Part shown: piece after piece, positions 52,037 to 60,535 of the stretch
Layout of the letters: the number at the start of each line of letters is the position of its first letter
How positions within the stretch are numbered: the stretch's first letter is position 1
From: a virus
Reading direction: 5' to 3' (one strand)
Length of the DNA: 62,223 nt
Virus record (IMG/VR): IMGVR_UViG_3300009507_002699
Span: 1-62,223 of that record
Made by a program: the position numbers and the translations under genes
The notes under the pieces: model-generated
Database searches by the model: none
What the model was told of the DNA's origin: nothing
Seen by the model: the letters and a program-made list of their open reading frames with translations, nothing else

Positions 52037-53201
52037 GACGTATTGTCCATTGTTGTATATGCATCAATTCATTTCGTCAACAGGATATCCTACACCTTGT
52101 TGCCACGGATATGAAGAGGGAAAATCAGCATGGGAATTGGCAAAGTTTGAAAAGGGCATTACAACAGGTAGATACAATGTTATGCGTGAACAAATGAAGC
52201 ACGGTCATTGGCCTAGTTTTTGTAATAAGTGCAAAATTCAAGAAGAAAGAGGTACTATAAGTCATAGACAAATAGCACTTGAAAGGTTTGGATACACAGA
52301 AGAAGTAAAAATCAAATATCTTGACATTGCATATAGCAATAAATGTAATCTTGCATGTAGAATGTGTAAGCCATCAGATAGTGATAAGTTAGAAGAATTA
52401 TATAGAGGTCAAAAAGAACGTCCATCATGGATTGCCGGTAATTATAGAGATACTAATTATTATTCAGAAGAAAAAGTAGAATGGACTAAGCATCTTATTA
52501 AAGACGGACTTGAATTATTAAAAGTTACAGGTGGAGAGCCTACGGCTTGCAAATATTTTATGGGATTAGTAGAATGGATGATTGATAATAATTATGCTAG
52601 TAACATGGAATTACAACTTACAACTAATGGAACAAAGTTTAATAAACCATTAATTGAAAAACTATTAAAATTTAAGAAGGTAAAACTATTATTAAGTATA
52701 GACGGTACAGGAAAAGTATACGATTATATAAGGCATCATGCTTCATGGGAAAAAACTTACAGTAATCTTAAACTATTAACAGAAGAAACACAGTTTCAAT
52801 TACAAGTTGCATTAGTCGCATCTTTTTATAATGTTACAAATATTTTAAGTTTAATTGAAGAATGTAAAAAAATAGGAATAAGTGTATATACTGACCAAGA
52901 TTTAAAGCCTGAAAATTCTGAAATATCTCCACTTAATATCGATAGTAACATTAGAAATATATTGATTAAGCAAGCAGATATACTAGAAAAAGAGTACAAT
53001 TCTAAATCTATAGTAGATTATCATGCTAGACAGAGTGCAAAAGCATTACGTAATATTGCAACAAGTAATCCAGTAGAACCTCAGCGGAAACTTAGATTGC
53101 TACAAACGATACAAATACAAGATAAATTATACAAAACTAACTACAAAGATTTCCTACAAAAAGAACAAATAGAATATTTAGAAGGAGTACATAATGGATA
53201 A
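52026..53201 (+). CDS. N-terminal-twitch radical SAM protein, family B member 2 (391 aa)
   Basis: A 391-residue twitch-type radical SAM protein. The N-terminal domain has YCPLLYMHQ (Cys7), PCC (Cys25/26) and CNKC (Cys66/69). The radical SAM motif is CNLACRMC (Cys107, Cys111, Cys114), followed by LKVTGGEPTACKYF and LLLSIDGTGKVYDYIRHHAS. The ATG at 52026 overlaps the previous stop. The C-terminal part is Lys-rich and helical without a clear extra Cys cluster, so the auxiliary cluster is N-terminal. It resembles the genes at 57650 and 61226. Substrate unknown. Confidence 0.9.
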   Translation: MISKTYCPLLYMHQFISSTGYPTPCCHGYEEGKSAWELAKFEKGITTGRYNVMREQMKHGHWPSFCNKCKIQEERGTISHRQIALERFGYTEEVKIKYLDIAYSNKCNLACRMCKPSDSDKLEELYRGQKERPSWIAGNYRDTNYYSEEKVEWTKHLIKDGLELLKVTGGEPTACKYFMGLVEWMIDNNYASNMELQLTTNGTKFNKPLIEKLLKFKKVKLLLSIDGTGKVYDYIRHHASWEKTYSNLKLLTEETQFQLQVALVASFYNVTNILSLIEECKKIGISVYTDQDLKPENSEISPLNIDSNIRNILIKQADILEKEYNSKSIVDYHARQSAKALRNIATSNPVEPQRKLRLLQTIQIQDKLYKTNYKDFLQKEQIEYLEGVHNG

Positions 53202-55692
53202 TCCAAAGTCTAAATTACCTTGTCATTATGCACATGGTGGAGTAAACTTTAAAAATGGATTTGCTACTACTTGTCCAATTAGTTCTGCTCACTTAGTTGA
53301 ACTAGGAGAGTTTGGCGGAGTACCAAGTGAGTTTTGGAATAGTAAAGGATTTAGAGAATATAGACAACAACTAGATAGAGGTGAATGGCCAGAACATTGT
53401 CATCTTTGTCAAAGTGCTGAAAAGGAAGGAACTAAAAGTATGCGTCATGATTATGAAGCAGATCTAACACATTATGATCCTGCGACAGGAGAAGTTGATT
53501 TTAACGGACTAAAACATGTAGAAATGAGGTTTAGTAATAGTTGTAATATGGCATGTTTGCATTGTAGTGAAGTATACAGTAGTCAATGGGGTAGTAGATT
53601 AAAGGACTATACTCCAGATCAAGATGATTGGGATCATAATTTAGAGCAATTACTAAAAACACAGCATAGAGAAGGACCGGATGATAATAAACAAATTAGA
53701 TTATCAAAAGCAGATGCATTAGCCATTGCAGATGATCTTAATAAAAACTTTCCTAATATTCAAAAAATTGATTTTGCAGGCGGCGAAGTATTATACCAAA
53801 AGCAATTCTTTCCGGTACTAGAGCGTTTGGCTCAACATCCTAATGCTAAAAACTTATATATATTCTTCCATAGTAATTTTAATGCACCATTTGATGTAAA
53901 CACACTTAATGATTTACTTAAACCTTTTAGGCAGACAAAGATTAAAATTAGTGTTGATGCAGGAACAAATATTTATAGTTACTTTAGAGACGGTGACTGG
54001 GATGTCTTAAAAAATAATCTTGCTAAGTTTAAAGAGATTAATAAAACAACCTACCTTGATGCAGTGTGTACAACTAGCATTTATCAAATCCTTGACTTAA
54101 AAAATATACTAGTATCGTTGGCTAGTTTAGATGTAAACGAAATATCAATGAGTACTGTGTTTACACCGAGATATATTAACCCAGCAGTTGCATATAGAAT
54201 GTTTGGGCAGGCTGTAATAAGTGATATACACGAAGCCGCTGATGCTTTAATGAGTATAAAGAAGAAACGCATGGCATCATCTAATAAAGAAAATTATAGA
54301 TCTTATATGCCTGAGTATAATGATTATGCTGATATTAGCGGATGTCTTAGAGATTTAGAACATATTAGAACTTATATTTTAAATCATCCTACAAAACAAA
54401 GCGATGTACAAGCGTTTTTATCATATGCTAATAAGATGGATAAATTATGGAAACAAAACTTCAATGATGTATTTCCAAGATGGATACTTACAAAAGATTC
54501 GTTATTAAGAAATAACAATATTGATTATAGCGGAGAGTTTCCATATAATAAGTGTGATATAAACCAAGAAATTAAAGATGTTATAACAAAATCACAAGAA
54601 GAAGGCAATATAGTTAGACCTCATTACCAAAAACTTTTAACTATGCCAATGCCAGAAGATGTAAGAGATGTTGAAGAAAGGCAATTAAAAGATTGGGCTG
54701 AAGAAATTTCTCAAGCGATAAAAGTACTACGATGGCATATGGGTACATCAGGGAAAGAAGAAATTGATAAGAAATTAGAACACCTTGAACATATGAAAAC
54801 TCGTCCAGAGTATAATGGGTGGGTACGGTATGAAAACTATCTTGCACAATCAAGAATTGCTGTAAAGTCAATCGAAGAAGAATTTTCGAAATGGGAATTT
54901 AATAAAGAACGAGTTGTAAAACTTGCTTTACACACAGCAGGCTTTCAACATTTTACACACGATAATTTAAATATTCCTTTCAATCCAGACTGGAAAAAAA
55001 TTGCTGTAAATGTAAGTGGCGGAGCAGATAGTTGTTTATTAACTTTCCTACTTTGTAAACACATTGAAGAAAACAATTTAGATTGTAAAGTTGATATAAT
55101 TACACATCAACGTGTATGGACAGTTCGTCCATGGGCAGGTCCTGTAAGTGTAGAAGTTTATAATAAGTTAAAAGAAAGATATCCTAATATTATTGGTAAT
55201 AGATTAACAAACTATATACCGCCTGAACTAGAACATAGTACACTAGGTAATATTGTAGAAGATAGAAGTGGCGATCAAATTATAGTTCAAAGTTATAATG
55301 ATTTTATTGCCGCACAAAACGATTACAATGCAGTGTTTAATGCAACAACAAAAAATCCTAGTATGGAAACTCCTACAGAAGATAGAATGAGAAATAGAGA
55401 CCACCAAGCGTTTGGATTAAATGAGTTTGTTTGTTTATATTTTAATTATTGGCAATGTATGCCGTTTATTGCTACAGAAAAAGACTGGGTAATTAAACAG
55501 TATAAAGATTTAGATATACTAGACTTTTACACTACTACACGTAGTTGTGAAGGTGATGGTAGAGACGGAGGACCATTGCTTGGCAAAGACTACTGGTGGT
55601 ACAAATATAATATGGATCAGCCTGTAGAAACTTGTGGTAAGTGTTTTTGGTGCGTAGAAAGAAAATGGGCGGAAGATCAGAATGAGTTTTGA
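53194..55692 (+). CDS. radical SAM - QueC-like PP-loop fusion protein (832 aa), family B member 3
   Basis: An 832-residue two-enzyme fusion. The N-terminal half is a twitch-type radical SAM protein: CHYAHGGVNFKNGFATTCP (Cys10, Cys27), CHLC (Cys69/72), the AdoMet motif CNMACLHC (Cys117, Cys121, Cys124) and IDFAGGEVLYQKQ. A helical, Lys/Glu-rich linker (about 440-590) leads to an ATP pyrophosphatase domain with VSGGADS (PP-loop about 607-613). A C-terminal zinc-type Cys set follows: Cys785 in TTRSCEGDGRDGG, then CGKCFWC at 814/817/820. This resembles the stand-alone PP-loop gene at 48913. The fusion implies that ATP-dependent activation and radical chemistry act on the same intermediate. Strong AAGGAG before the ATG; coupled to neighbours by overlaps. 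Confidence 0.9.
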   Translation: MDNPKSKLPCHYAHGGVNFKNGFATTCPISSAHLVELGEFGGVPSEFWNSKGFREYRQQLDRGEWPEHCHLCQSAEKEGTKSMRHDYEADLTHYDPATGEVDFNGLKHVEMRFSNSCNMACLHCSEVYSSQWGSRLKDYTPDQDDWDHNLEQLLKTQHREGPDDNKQIRLSKADALAIADDLNKNFPNIQKIDFAGGEVLYQKQFFPVLERLAQHPNAKNLYIFFHSNFNAPFDVNTLNDLLKPFRQTKIKISVDAGTNIYSYFRDGDWDVLKNNLAKFKEINKTTYLDAVCTTSIYQILDLKNILVSLASLDVNEISMSTVFTPRYINPAVAYRMFGQAVISDIHEAADALMSIKKKRMASSNKENYRSYMPEYNDYADISGCLRDLEHIRTYILNHPTKQSDVQAFLSYANKMDKLWKQNFNDVFPRWILTKDSLLRNNNIDYSGEFPYNKCDINQEIKDVITKSQEEGNIVRPHYQKLLTMPMPEDVRDVEERQLKDWAEEISQAIKVLRWHMGTSGKEEIDKKLEHLEHMKTRPEYNGWVRYENYLAQSRIAVKSIEEEFSKWEFNKERVVKLALHTAGFQHFTHDNLNIPFNPDWKKIAVNVSGGADSCLLTFLLCKHIEENNLDCKVDIITHQRVWTVRPWAGPVSVEVYNKLKERYPNIIGNRLTNYIPPELEHSTLGNIVEDRSGDQIIVQSYNDFIAAQNDYNAVFNATTKNPSMETPTEDRMRNRDHQAFGLNEFVCLYFNYWQCMPFIATEKDWVIKQYKDLDILDFYTTTRSCEGDGRDGGPLLGKDYWWYKYNMDQPVETCGKCFWCVERKWAEDQNEF

Positions 55693-56860
55693 TACATTAG
55701 ATTTAAAAACAGGCAACGTATTCCAAGTAACTTGGGATTTAGGCAGACGATGTAATTATGATTGTTCATACTGTCCGGTAACACGCCACGACAACTTTAG
55801 TCCACATGCTACGCTAGACGAACTAAAAGCAAATACAGATTTCTTGTATGAGTATATTGATACGTATATGCAACATCGTTCATACAAGCGTACTAGCATT
55901 GGTTTCACTGGCGGTGAGCCTACAGTAAACCCAAACTTTATTCCTTTTATGCAATATTTAAAAAGTGAATACGAAACCAAGTATCAAAGCAGATGGAGTG
56001 CAAACTTTGCACTTACAAGTAACGGTGCTATGGGACAAAAAATGGCACAAAAAGTAATGGAGAATTTTGCTCACATTACAGTAAGTTATCACGCCGAAAG
56101 TAATGAAAAACTAAAAAAACAAGTACGTGATAGAATATTACAATTTCACAAGGATGGTCCTGCACACAAAACAACAATGAGTATTAATGTTATGTTTCAT
56201 GCAGAACATTTTGATGAATGTAAAGAATTATGCGAATGGCTGGACGGGCATGAAATAAAGTATGTTCCGAGAGTCATTGGTGAAGAGCCTGATAGTAAAC
56301 CTAGTTTTGCACACAAGTACAATGATGAACAATTACAGTACATGCGAGATTTTTGGAAAAACAAAAATGCTAAACTAAACACTAAAAAGAAAAAAGAAGA
56401 AGAAGTTACTAAAGTACTAAGTGCGGCAGGAGAAAAAACTAGCGAAAAGAAAAAACTAGGACTTGTTGAAGGTCGCCCATGTTGCGGTAGTAGAGAAATG
56501 TGCTTGTCAAATAAGGGCGATAGTCGCAATGCTACCTTTGTAGACTTGCGTGAGTTTAAAGGTTGGCAATGTAGTGTTAACTTTTTCTTTTTACATTTAG
56601 AACAACAAACTGATCAAGTGTTCCATCATCAAACTTGTCAAGCACGGTTTGACGGTACTAGAGGACCAATAGGTAAAATAAGTGAAGGTAAACAAATTGT
56701 TGCAGATTTAGTCAAAAAGTTAGAAACAGATACAATGCCAACTATTACTTGCCCTAAACATGTTTGTGGTTGCGGATTATGTGCGCCTAAAAGTAAATTC
56801 CCAGAAAATTACAAAGAAGTTATGAAGAATCATTTAGTTCGTCCAGAGGTACTAGCATAA
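55682..56860 (+). CDS. radical SAM protein with C-terminal Cys cluster, family C member 1 (392 aa)
   Basis: A 392-residue radical SAM enzyme without N-terminal twitch. CNYDCSYC (Cys24, Cys28, Cys31) lies right after VTWDLGRR, and GFTGGEPTVNP carries the GGEP motif. The C-terminus has SREMCLSNKG, then a terminal CPKHVCGCGLC set likely to bind one or more auxiliary clusters. A Lys-rich linker (about 240-260) joins the domains. It resembles the gene at 58767 (LGRxCNYxCSYC, GGEPT), making a separate two-member family. It starts 11 nt inside the preceding fusion gene. The terminal layout recalls enzymes that modify peptides or glycans, but no specific match was recognised. Confidence 0.9.
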   Translation: MSFDTLDLKTGNVFQVTWDLGRRCNYDCSYCPVTRHDNFSPHATLDELKANTDFLYEYIDTYMQHRSYKRTSIGFTGGEPTVNPNFIPFMQYLKSEYETKYQSRWSANFALTSNGAMGQKMAQKVMENFAHITVSYHAESNEKLKKQVRDRILQFHKDGPAHKTTMSINVMFHAEHFDECKELCEWLDGHEIKYVPRVIGEEPDSKPSFAHKYNDEQLQYMRDFWKNKNAKLNTKKKKEEEVTKVLSAAGEKTSEKKKLGLVEGRPCCGSREMCLSNKGDSRNATFVDLREFKGWQCSVNFFFLHLEQQTDQVFHHQTCQARFDGTRGPIGKISEGKQIVADLVKKLETDTMPTITCPKHVCGCGLCAPKSKFPENYKEVMKNHLVRPEVLA

Positions 56861-57648
56861 TGAAGATAGGAATTTTTGGAGATAGTTTTGCAGATAATAA
56901 AACTGGTGGAGAACCAATTTATCAAGAAACATCATGGCCGTCATTATTATCAAATAAGTTTGATGTAACTAATTACAGCAAGGCCGGTAGTGGTTTAGAA
57001 TATTCTTTAGAACAAATTTTCCTTCATGCTGACAAATTTGATAAAATAATTTTTGTGTCAACTAGTCCTCAGAGAATGATGATAAATGAAGATCATCATC
57101 ATAAACTTATACAAGATGAAGAAGATGATATGACTTTATGGCATCATATCCGTCCTGTTGATCTGCGCGAACGAAAAGTCAATGGTAAAGAAGATAAATT
57201 TTATAATATGGCTTTAAAAGTTGCACAGCAATATAGTGACCTTTTTGTTAAAAACGATCACCTTGATATGAGAGTTGCACTAATATGGAAAGCACTAAAG
57301 GCTCACTACGGCGACAAACTTTTATTATTATATATGGCAGTGCCTGAAACTGGTGGATATATAGGACAAAAATTTTTAAGAAGATATAATATTTGGCCAG
57401 ATAATGAAATGAGTCTATACGATATAACGGATTATGAGAATCAACTCATTTTTGGAAAAAATCCTTATAATCCTGAGTATGATCGACGTTCGTGTCATAT
57501 AACGCACTGGCATCATAATATGTTATATGAAAAAATGCTCCGCTGGATTCATAGTGGTGAATTTAGTTTAACAGCCAAAGATTTAGTAGAAATTAAACTT
57601 GAAGAAATATTTGAAATGTACCATGGACCGTGGATTAAAAAAATATAA
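56860..57648 (+). CDS. SGNH/GDSL-type hydrolase (262 aa)
   Basis: A 262-residue SGNH-fold protein. IGIFGDSFADN (Asp8, Ser9) provides block I with the catalytic Ser. GSGLEYSLEQIF supplies the second-block Gly region. A C-terminal SCHITHWHHNMLYEKM holds the likely catalytic His. Such enzymes are esterases or acyltransferases that add or remove acetyl groups on glycans, lipids or small molecules. It has no signal peptide, so it acts in the cytoplasm. It overlaps the upstream radical SAM gene by one base (TAATG). A tailoring deacylase/acyltransferase in the same pathway is the simplest reading. Confidence 0.78.
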   Translation: MKIGIFGDSFADNKTGGEPIYQETSWPSLLSNKFDVTNYSKAGSGLEYSLEQIFLHADKFDKIIFVSTSPQRMMINEDHHHKLIQDEEDDMTLWHHIRPVDLRERKVNGKEDKFYNMALKVAQQYSDLFVKNDHLDMRVALIWKALKAHYGDKLLLLYMAVPETGGYIGQKFLRRYNIWPDNEMSLYDITDYENQLIFGKNPYNPEYDRRSCHITHWHHNMLYEKMLRWIHSGEFSLTAKDLVEIKLEEIFEMYHGPWIKKI

Positions 57649-57649
57649 T

Positions 57650-58747
57650 ATGGATAAATCTTTTAAATATGCCTGTCCGTTACCATTTAATCATATGGCT
57701 GTTAGACCCGACGGTAAAATATTACCATGTTGTGTTTTCAGATGGGACGATGTACCACAAGATTTAAATATTGATTACAAGGATCCTTTCAATCATCCTT
57801 TTATGAAAAATCTTAGGGACAAAATGTCTAAAGATGTTTATGTCGAAGGATGCAAAGAATGTTATCAAAAAGAAGAGTTTGGTAATCAAAGTTTTAGAAA
57901 ACTTGTACTAGACAAGCATCAAGAATTTGGTGCTACTAGTTTAGTAGAAGGAACACCACCAGAACTTACATATGTAGATTTGAGTATCAGTAATACTTGT
58001 AATAATAAATGTAGAATGTGTAATCCAGGCCTTAGTACATCTTGGTATAGTGATGCAAAGAAGTTAGGTATAGAAATTCCTAAAGGGATTATTAAAAATC
58101 CTTTTATTGAAAATACTGACTTTAGTAAATTAAAATTTATTAAATTGCTAGGCGGAGAACCGCTTATGGAACAAAAGGCTATTAAGAAAATTTTAAAACA
58201 ATGTGATCTTTCACAGTTGCATATTCAACTTATCACTAATGGTACAGTAATACCTGATGATGAACTAAAAGGTATGTTAGAACATGTTAAGCGACTAGAA
58301 GTAAAACTTAGTATAGATGCATACGGAAAACTAAACGACTTTTTACGCAGTGGTAGTAAATGGGAAACTGTTGAAAAAACAGTAGATTGGTTTAAAGGAT
58401 TTGTTAATAAAAAGTTTTTAAGTATCCACAGCGTAGCAAGTATATACAACATTAATAAGTTAGACGAAATGGTCGAATACGCAAAGTCAAAAGAAATTTA
58501 TCACGAATATGTACCACTTGATGATGTTGATTACATGCAAACAAAACATTTACCTTTAGAGGCTAAAAAATTGTTAGCAGAGAAAATAGCAAGTAAAAAT
58601 TATAAATTTGGTGTAAGTTTAATTTATGAGTTAGAACAGCACGGAGATATTAACATATTCTTAAAACAAGATGCTATCATGAACAGTTTACGTACAGAGC
58701 ACTGGAAAGATTATAATCCTGAATTATTTGAATTGACAAAACTATAA
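57650..58747 (+). CDS. N-terminal-twitch radical SAM protein, family B member 4 (365 aa)
   Basis: A 365-residue protein starting at the ATG 57650, one base after the SGNH gene. The N-terminal twitch domain has CPLPFNHMAVRPDGKILPCC (Cys9, Cys27, Cys28) and CKEC (Cys68/71). The AdoMet-cluster motif is CNNKCRMC (Cys117, Cys121, Cys124), followed by KLLGGEPLMEQKA and RLEVKLSIDAYGKL. An upstream TTG in frame (57599) would add residues with no family counterpart, so it was not used. It closely resembles the gene at 61226. The downstream gap holds a strong sigma70-type promoter. Confidence 0.9.
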   Translation: MDKSFKYACPLPFNHMAVRPDGKILPCCVFRWDDVPQDLNIDYKDPFNHPFMKNLRDKMSKDVYVEGCKECYQKEEFGNQSFRKLVLDKHQEFGATSLVEGTPPELTYVDLSISNTCNNKCRMCNPGLSTSWYSDAKKLGIEIPKGIIKNPFIENTDFSKLKFIKLLGGEPLMEQKAIKKILKQCDLSQLHIQLITNGTVIPDDELKGMLEHVKRLEVKLSIDAYGKLNDFLRSGSKWETVEKTVDWFKGFVNKKFLSIHSVASIYNINKLDEMVEYAKSKEIYHEYVPLDDVDYMQTKHLPLEAKKLLAEKIASKNYKFGVSLIYELEQHGDINIFLKQDAIMNSLRTEHWKDYNPELFELTKL

Positions 58748-58761
58748 AAGGGTGCTATAAT
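58733..58761 (+). promoter_or_regulatory. sigma70-type promoter within the radical SAM cluster
   Basis: TTGACA (58733-58738) and TATAAT (58756-58761) are separated by exactly 17 nt, a perfect consensus. The -10 box ends only 5 nt before the ATG at 58767. Transcription would therefore begin at or next to the start codon, giving a nearly leaderless message. This is the second sigma70-type start in the accessory block. Confidence 0.82.
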
Positions 58762-58766
58762 AAATT

Positions 58767-59879
58767 ATGAATGAAGATTTAAAATGGTCGAACTATGACT
58801 TTACTAAAATACCATTTGACGACATTGTCGCTGTGGGTCAACGTACTCTGCTTTATCGCGATCTATTTACTGTATCCTGGCTCTTGGGAAGATTCTGTAA
58901 CTACAGATGCTCCTACTGTTGGCCCTATGCACGTTCCGATCGTAAAGACCATAGACCTACCGAGTTATGCTTGCGAACAGTGGATGAAATCAAACGTCAA
59001 GCCAGAGACAACGGTTTTAACAGTTTCCACTTCTCCTTGTCGGGAGGAGAGCCTACTTTCCATCCTGGATACTTGGATATACTAAAACATCTTAGTGACG
59101 ATGTAGAAAATACAAATTACACAAGTGTACACATGACTAGTAATTGTAGTCGTCCAATGAAGTGGTTTGAAACATATGTTGAATATGCAAAGCCTTTTCA
59201 CAGAGCAAGTATAACAGCAAGTCTGCATACCGAACACGTAAATAGTAAAGAGAAGATGCAAGACTTTGCAGACAAGTTAATCTTCTGTCAGGAGCATGAT
59301 GTACAAGTTACAATTAATCAAGTTATGGTACCAGAATGGTTTGAACGTGATTGGGAAAATGCATTATTCTTTCACGAACAAGGTATCAACGTTACTCTTA
59401 AACCACAATCAGACCCTACTGCTTCTAGAGTTGTTGATGGGTACAAAGAAGAAGATCTTAAGAAACTCTACAACGGAATGCCACAACGGGCGTACACAGA
59501 AAGCAAACGTAAATGGGCAAGTCGACCAAAACCGTCTTTCCAAGTACCTCAAGGAGTAGAGGGTAAAATGGATACTAGTATACCTTGGCATATGCAAGTT
59601 GAAATGGAAGACTCTAAAGGCAATAAGTACTATATGGACCAAGCAGAACGGTTTAATGCCTTTAATTTCAATAATTTCGAAGGATGGCGGTGTAATGCCG
59701 GTTACAGCGGACTTATAATACGCGAGCCAGACGGTTCGGTAAAAAGGAGTTATTCGTGTCACGATGCGCCACTAGGCAACATCGAAACAGGTTTCGAACT
59801 GTTTAAGACACCTAAAACTTGTATTACAAAAAGTTGTGTAAGTTCTGCTGATAGTAAAATTCCAAAAAGGAAAGTGTAA
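58767..59879 (+). CDS. radical SAM protein, family C member 2 (370 aa)
   Basis: A 370-residue radical SAM enzyme. CNYRCSYC (Cys44, Cys48, Cys51) follows FTVSWLLGRF, and FHFSLSGGEPTFHP carries GGEP. C-terminal SYSCHDAPLG and CITKSC provide fewer extra cysteines than family C member 1. The first about 300 bases of the gene are richer in G+C than neighbouring genes (about 44 percent by hand count of 58801-59100; about 35 percent in a later line at 59161). Codons such as CTC, TCC and GGG are frequent there. It has its own consensus promoter. Its stop overlaps the nitroreductase start (TAATG). Confidence 0.9.
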   Translation: MNEDLKWSNYDFTKIPFDDIVAVGQRTLLYRDLFTVSWLLGRFCNYRCSYCWPYARSDRKDHRPTELCLRTVDEIKRQARDNGFNSFHFSLSGGEPTFHPGYLDILKHLSDDVENTNYTSVHMTSNCSRPMKWFETYVEYAKPFHRASITASLHTEHVNSKEKMQDFADKLIFCQEHDVQVTINQVMVPEWFERDWENALFFHEQGINVTLKPQSDPTASRVVDGYKEEDLKKLYNGMPQRAYTESKRKWASRPKPSFQVPQGVEGKMDTSIPWHMQVEMEDSKGNKYYMDQAERFNAFNFNNFEGWRCNAGYSGLIIREPDGSVKRSYSCHDAPLGNIETGFELFKTPKTCITKSCVSSADSKIPKRKV

Positions 59880-60535
59880 TGGAATATAAGGAACTTATTG
59901 AAACCCGTCAGAATCATTTTACATGGGACTATTCAAAAGAAGTTCCTAAAGAAGATATAGTAGAAGTATTTGAAGAAGTATATTTAAATGTGCCTACAAA
60001 AAATCTTATGTATCCCTATGAAGTTACTTTATATAAAAATAGTGATCTGGAAAAGCGCAAAGAAATTATGTCTGTTTGTCATAGGAATATGGATCATGAT
60101 ATAGAAAGAGATCGAGGAAACCCCCAAGTATTAGCACCTTGGCTTGTAGGTATCGGCCAACGTAATGTAGTAGATTTAGAAACTAGATATGATCCTGTGT
60201 ATAGGCGTCCTGTTCCTTGGGTTGATAGAATGGATGCTTTTGAAGCAGGTATATTGTCAACATATATTATGCTCGGTTTACAAAATCGTGGATACAATAC
60301 AGGAATAAGTCAAAACTGTTGTAATGATCCTCAACGAACTGCTGAACTTATAAATGCTAGTATGCCTACTATATTTCTTATAGGTATTGGGTACGGAACA
60401 AATGATGAAACATATTTAGATCCAAGAACTGACACAATTAAGCAAGTACCATTTACTATAGATGTAGTTAGACCAAGTAGAGAACGTAAGAAAACAGAAG
60501 GCACCCCAAGTTTTACAGATGTATTCAAACTATGA
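59879..60535 (+). CDS. nitroreductase-family flavoprotein (218 aa)
   Basis: A 218-residue protein with the nitroreductase fold signatures. YKELIETRQNHFTWD is the N-terminal FMN-phosphate Arg region. EVYLNVPTKNLMYPYEVTLY is the dimer/strand segment. EAGILSTYIMLGLQNRGYNTG is the central helix and FLIGIGYG the FMN-site strand. Members are NAD(P)H-FMN oxidoreductases that reduce nitro or quinone groups or catalyse oxidative dehydrogenation in tailoring pathways, for example in peptide natural products. In this context a redox tailoring step, or supply of electrons to the radical SAM enzymes, is plausible. Coupled to its neighbours by one-base and four-base overlaps. Confidence 0.78.
   Translation: MEYKELIETRQNHFTWDYSKEVPKEDIVEVFEEVYLNVPTKNLMYPYEVTLYKNSDLEKRKEIMSVCHRNMDHDIERDRGNPQVLAPWLVGIGQRNVVDLETRYDPVYRRPVPWVDRMDAFEAGILSTYIMLGLQNRGYNTGISQNCCNDPQRTAELINASMPTIFLIGIGYGTNDETYLDPRTDTIKQVPFTIDVVRPSRERKKTEGTPSFTDVFKL

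Noticed and set aside
48913-55692. A complete 7-deazaguanine (preQ0) DNA-modification pathway
   Set aside because: Only QueC-like domains are seen. No QueD, FolE, DpdA or recognisable QueE is present in the window; the radical SAM genes are twitch/SPASM-like and longer than QueE.
58795-59085. A 96-codon frame overlapping the start of the family C radical SAM gene
   Set aside because: It is out of frame with a gene that has CNYRCSYC and GGEP; the extra frame follows from the locally higher G+C.
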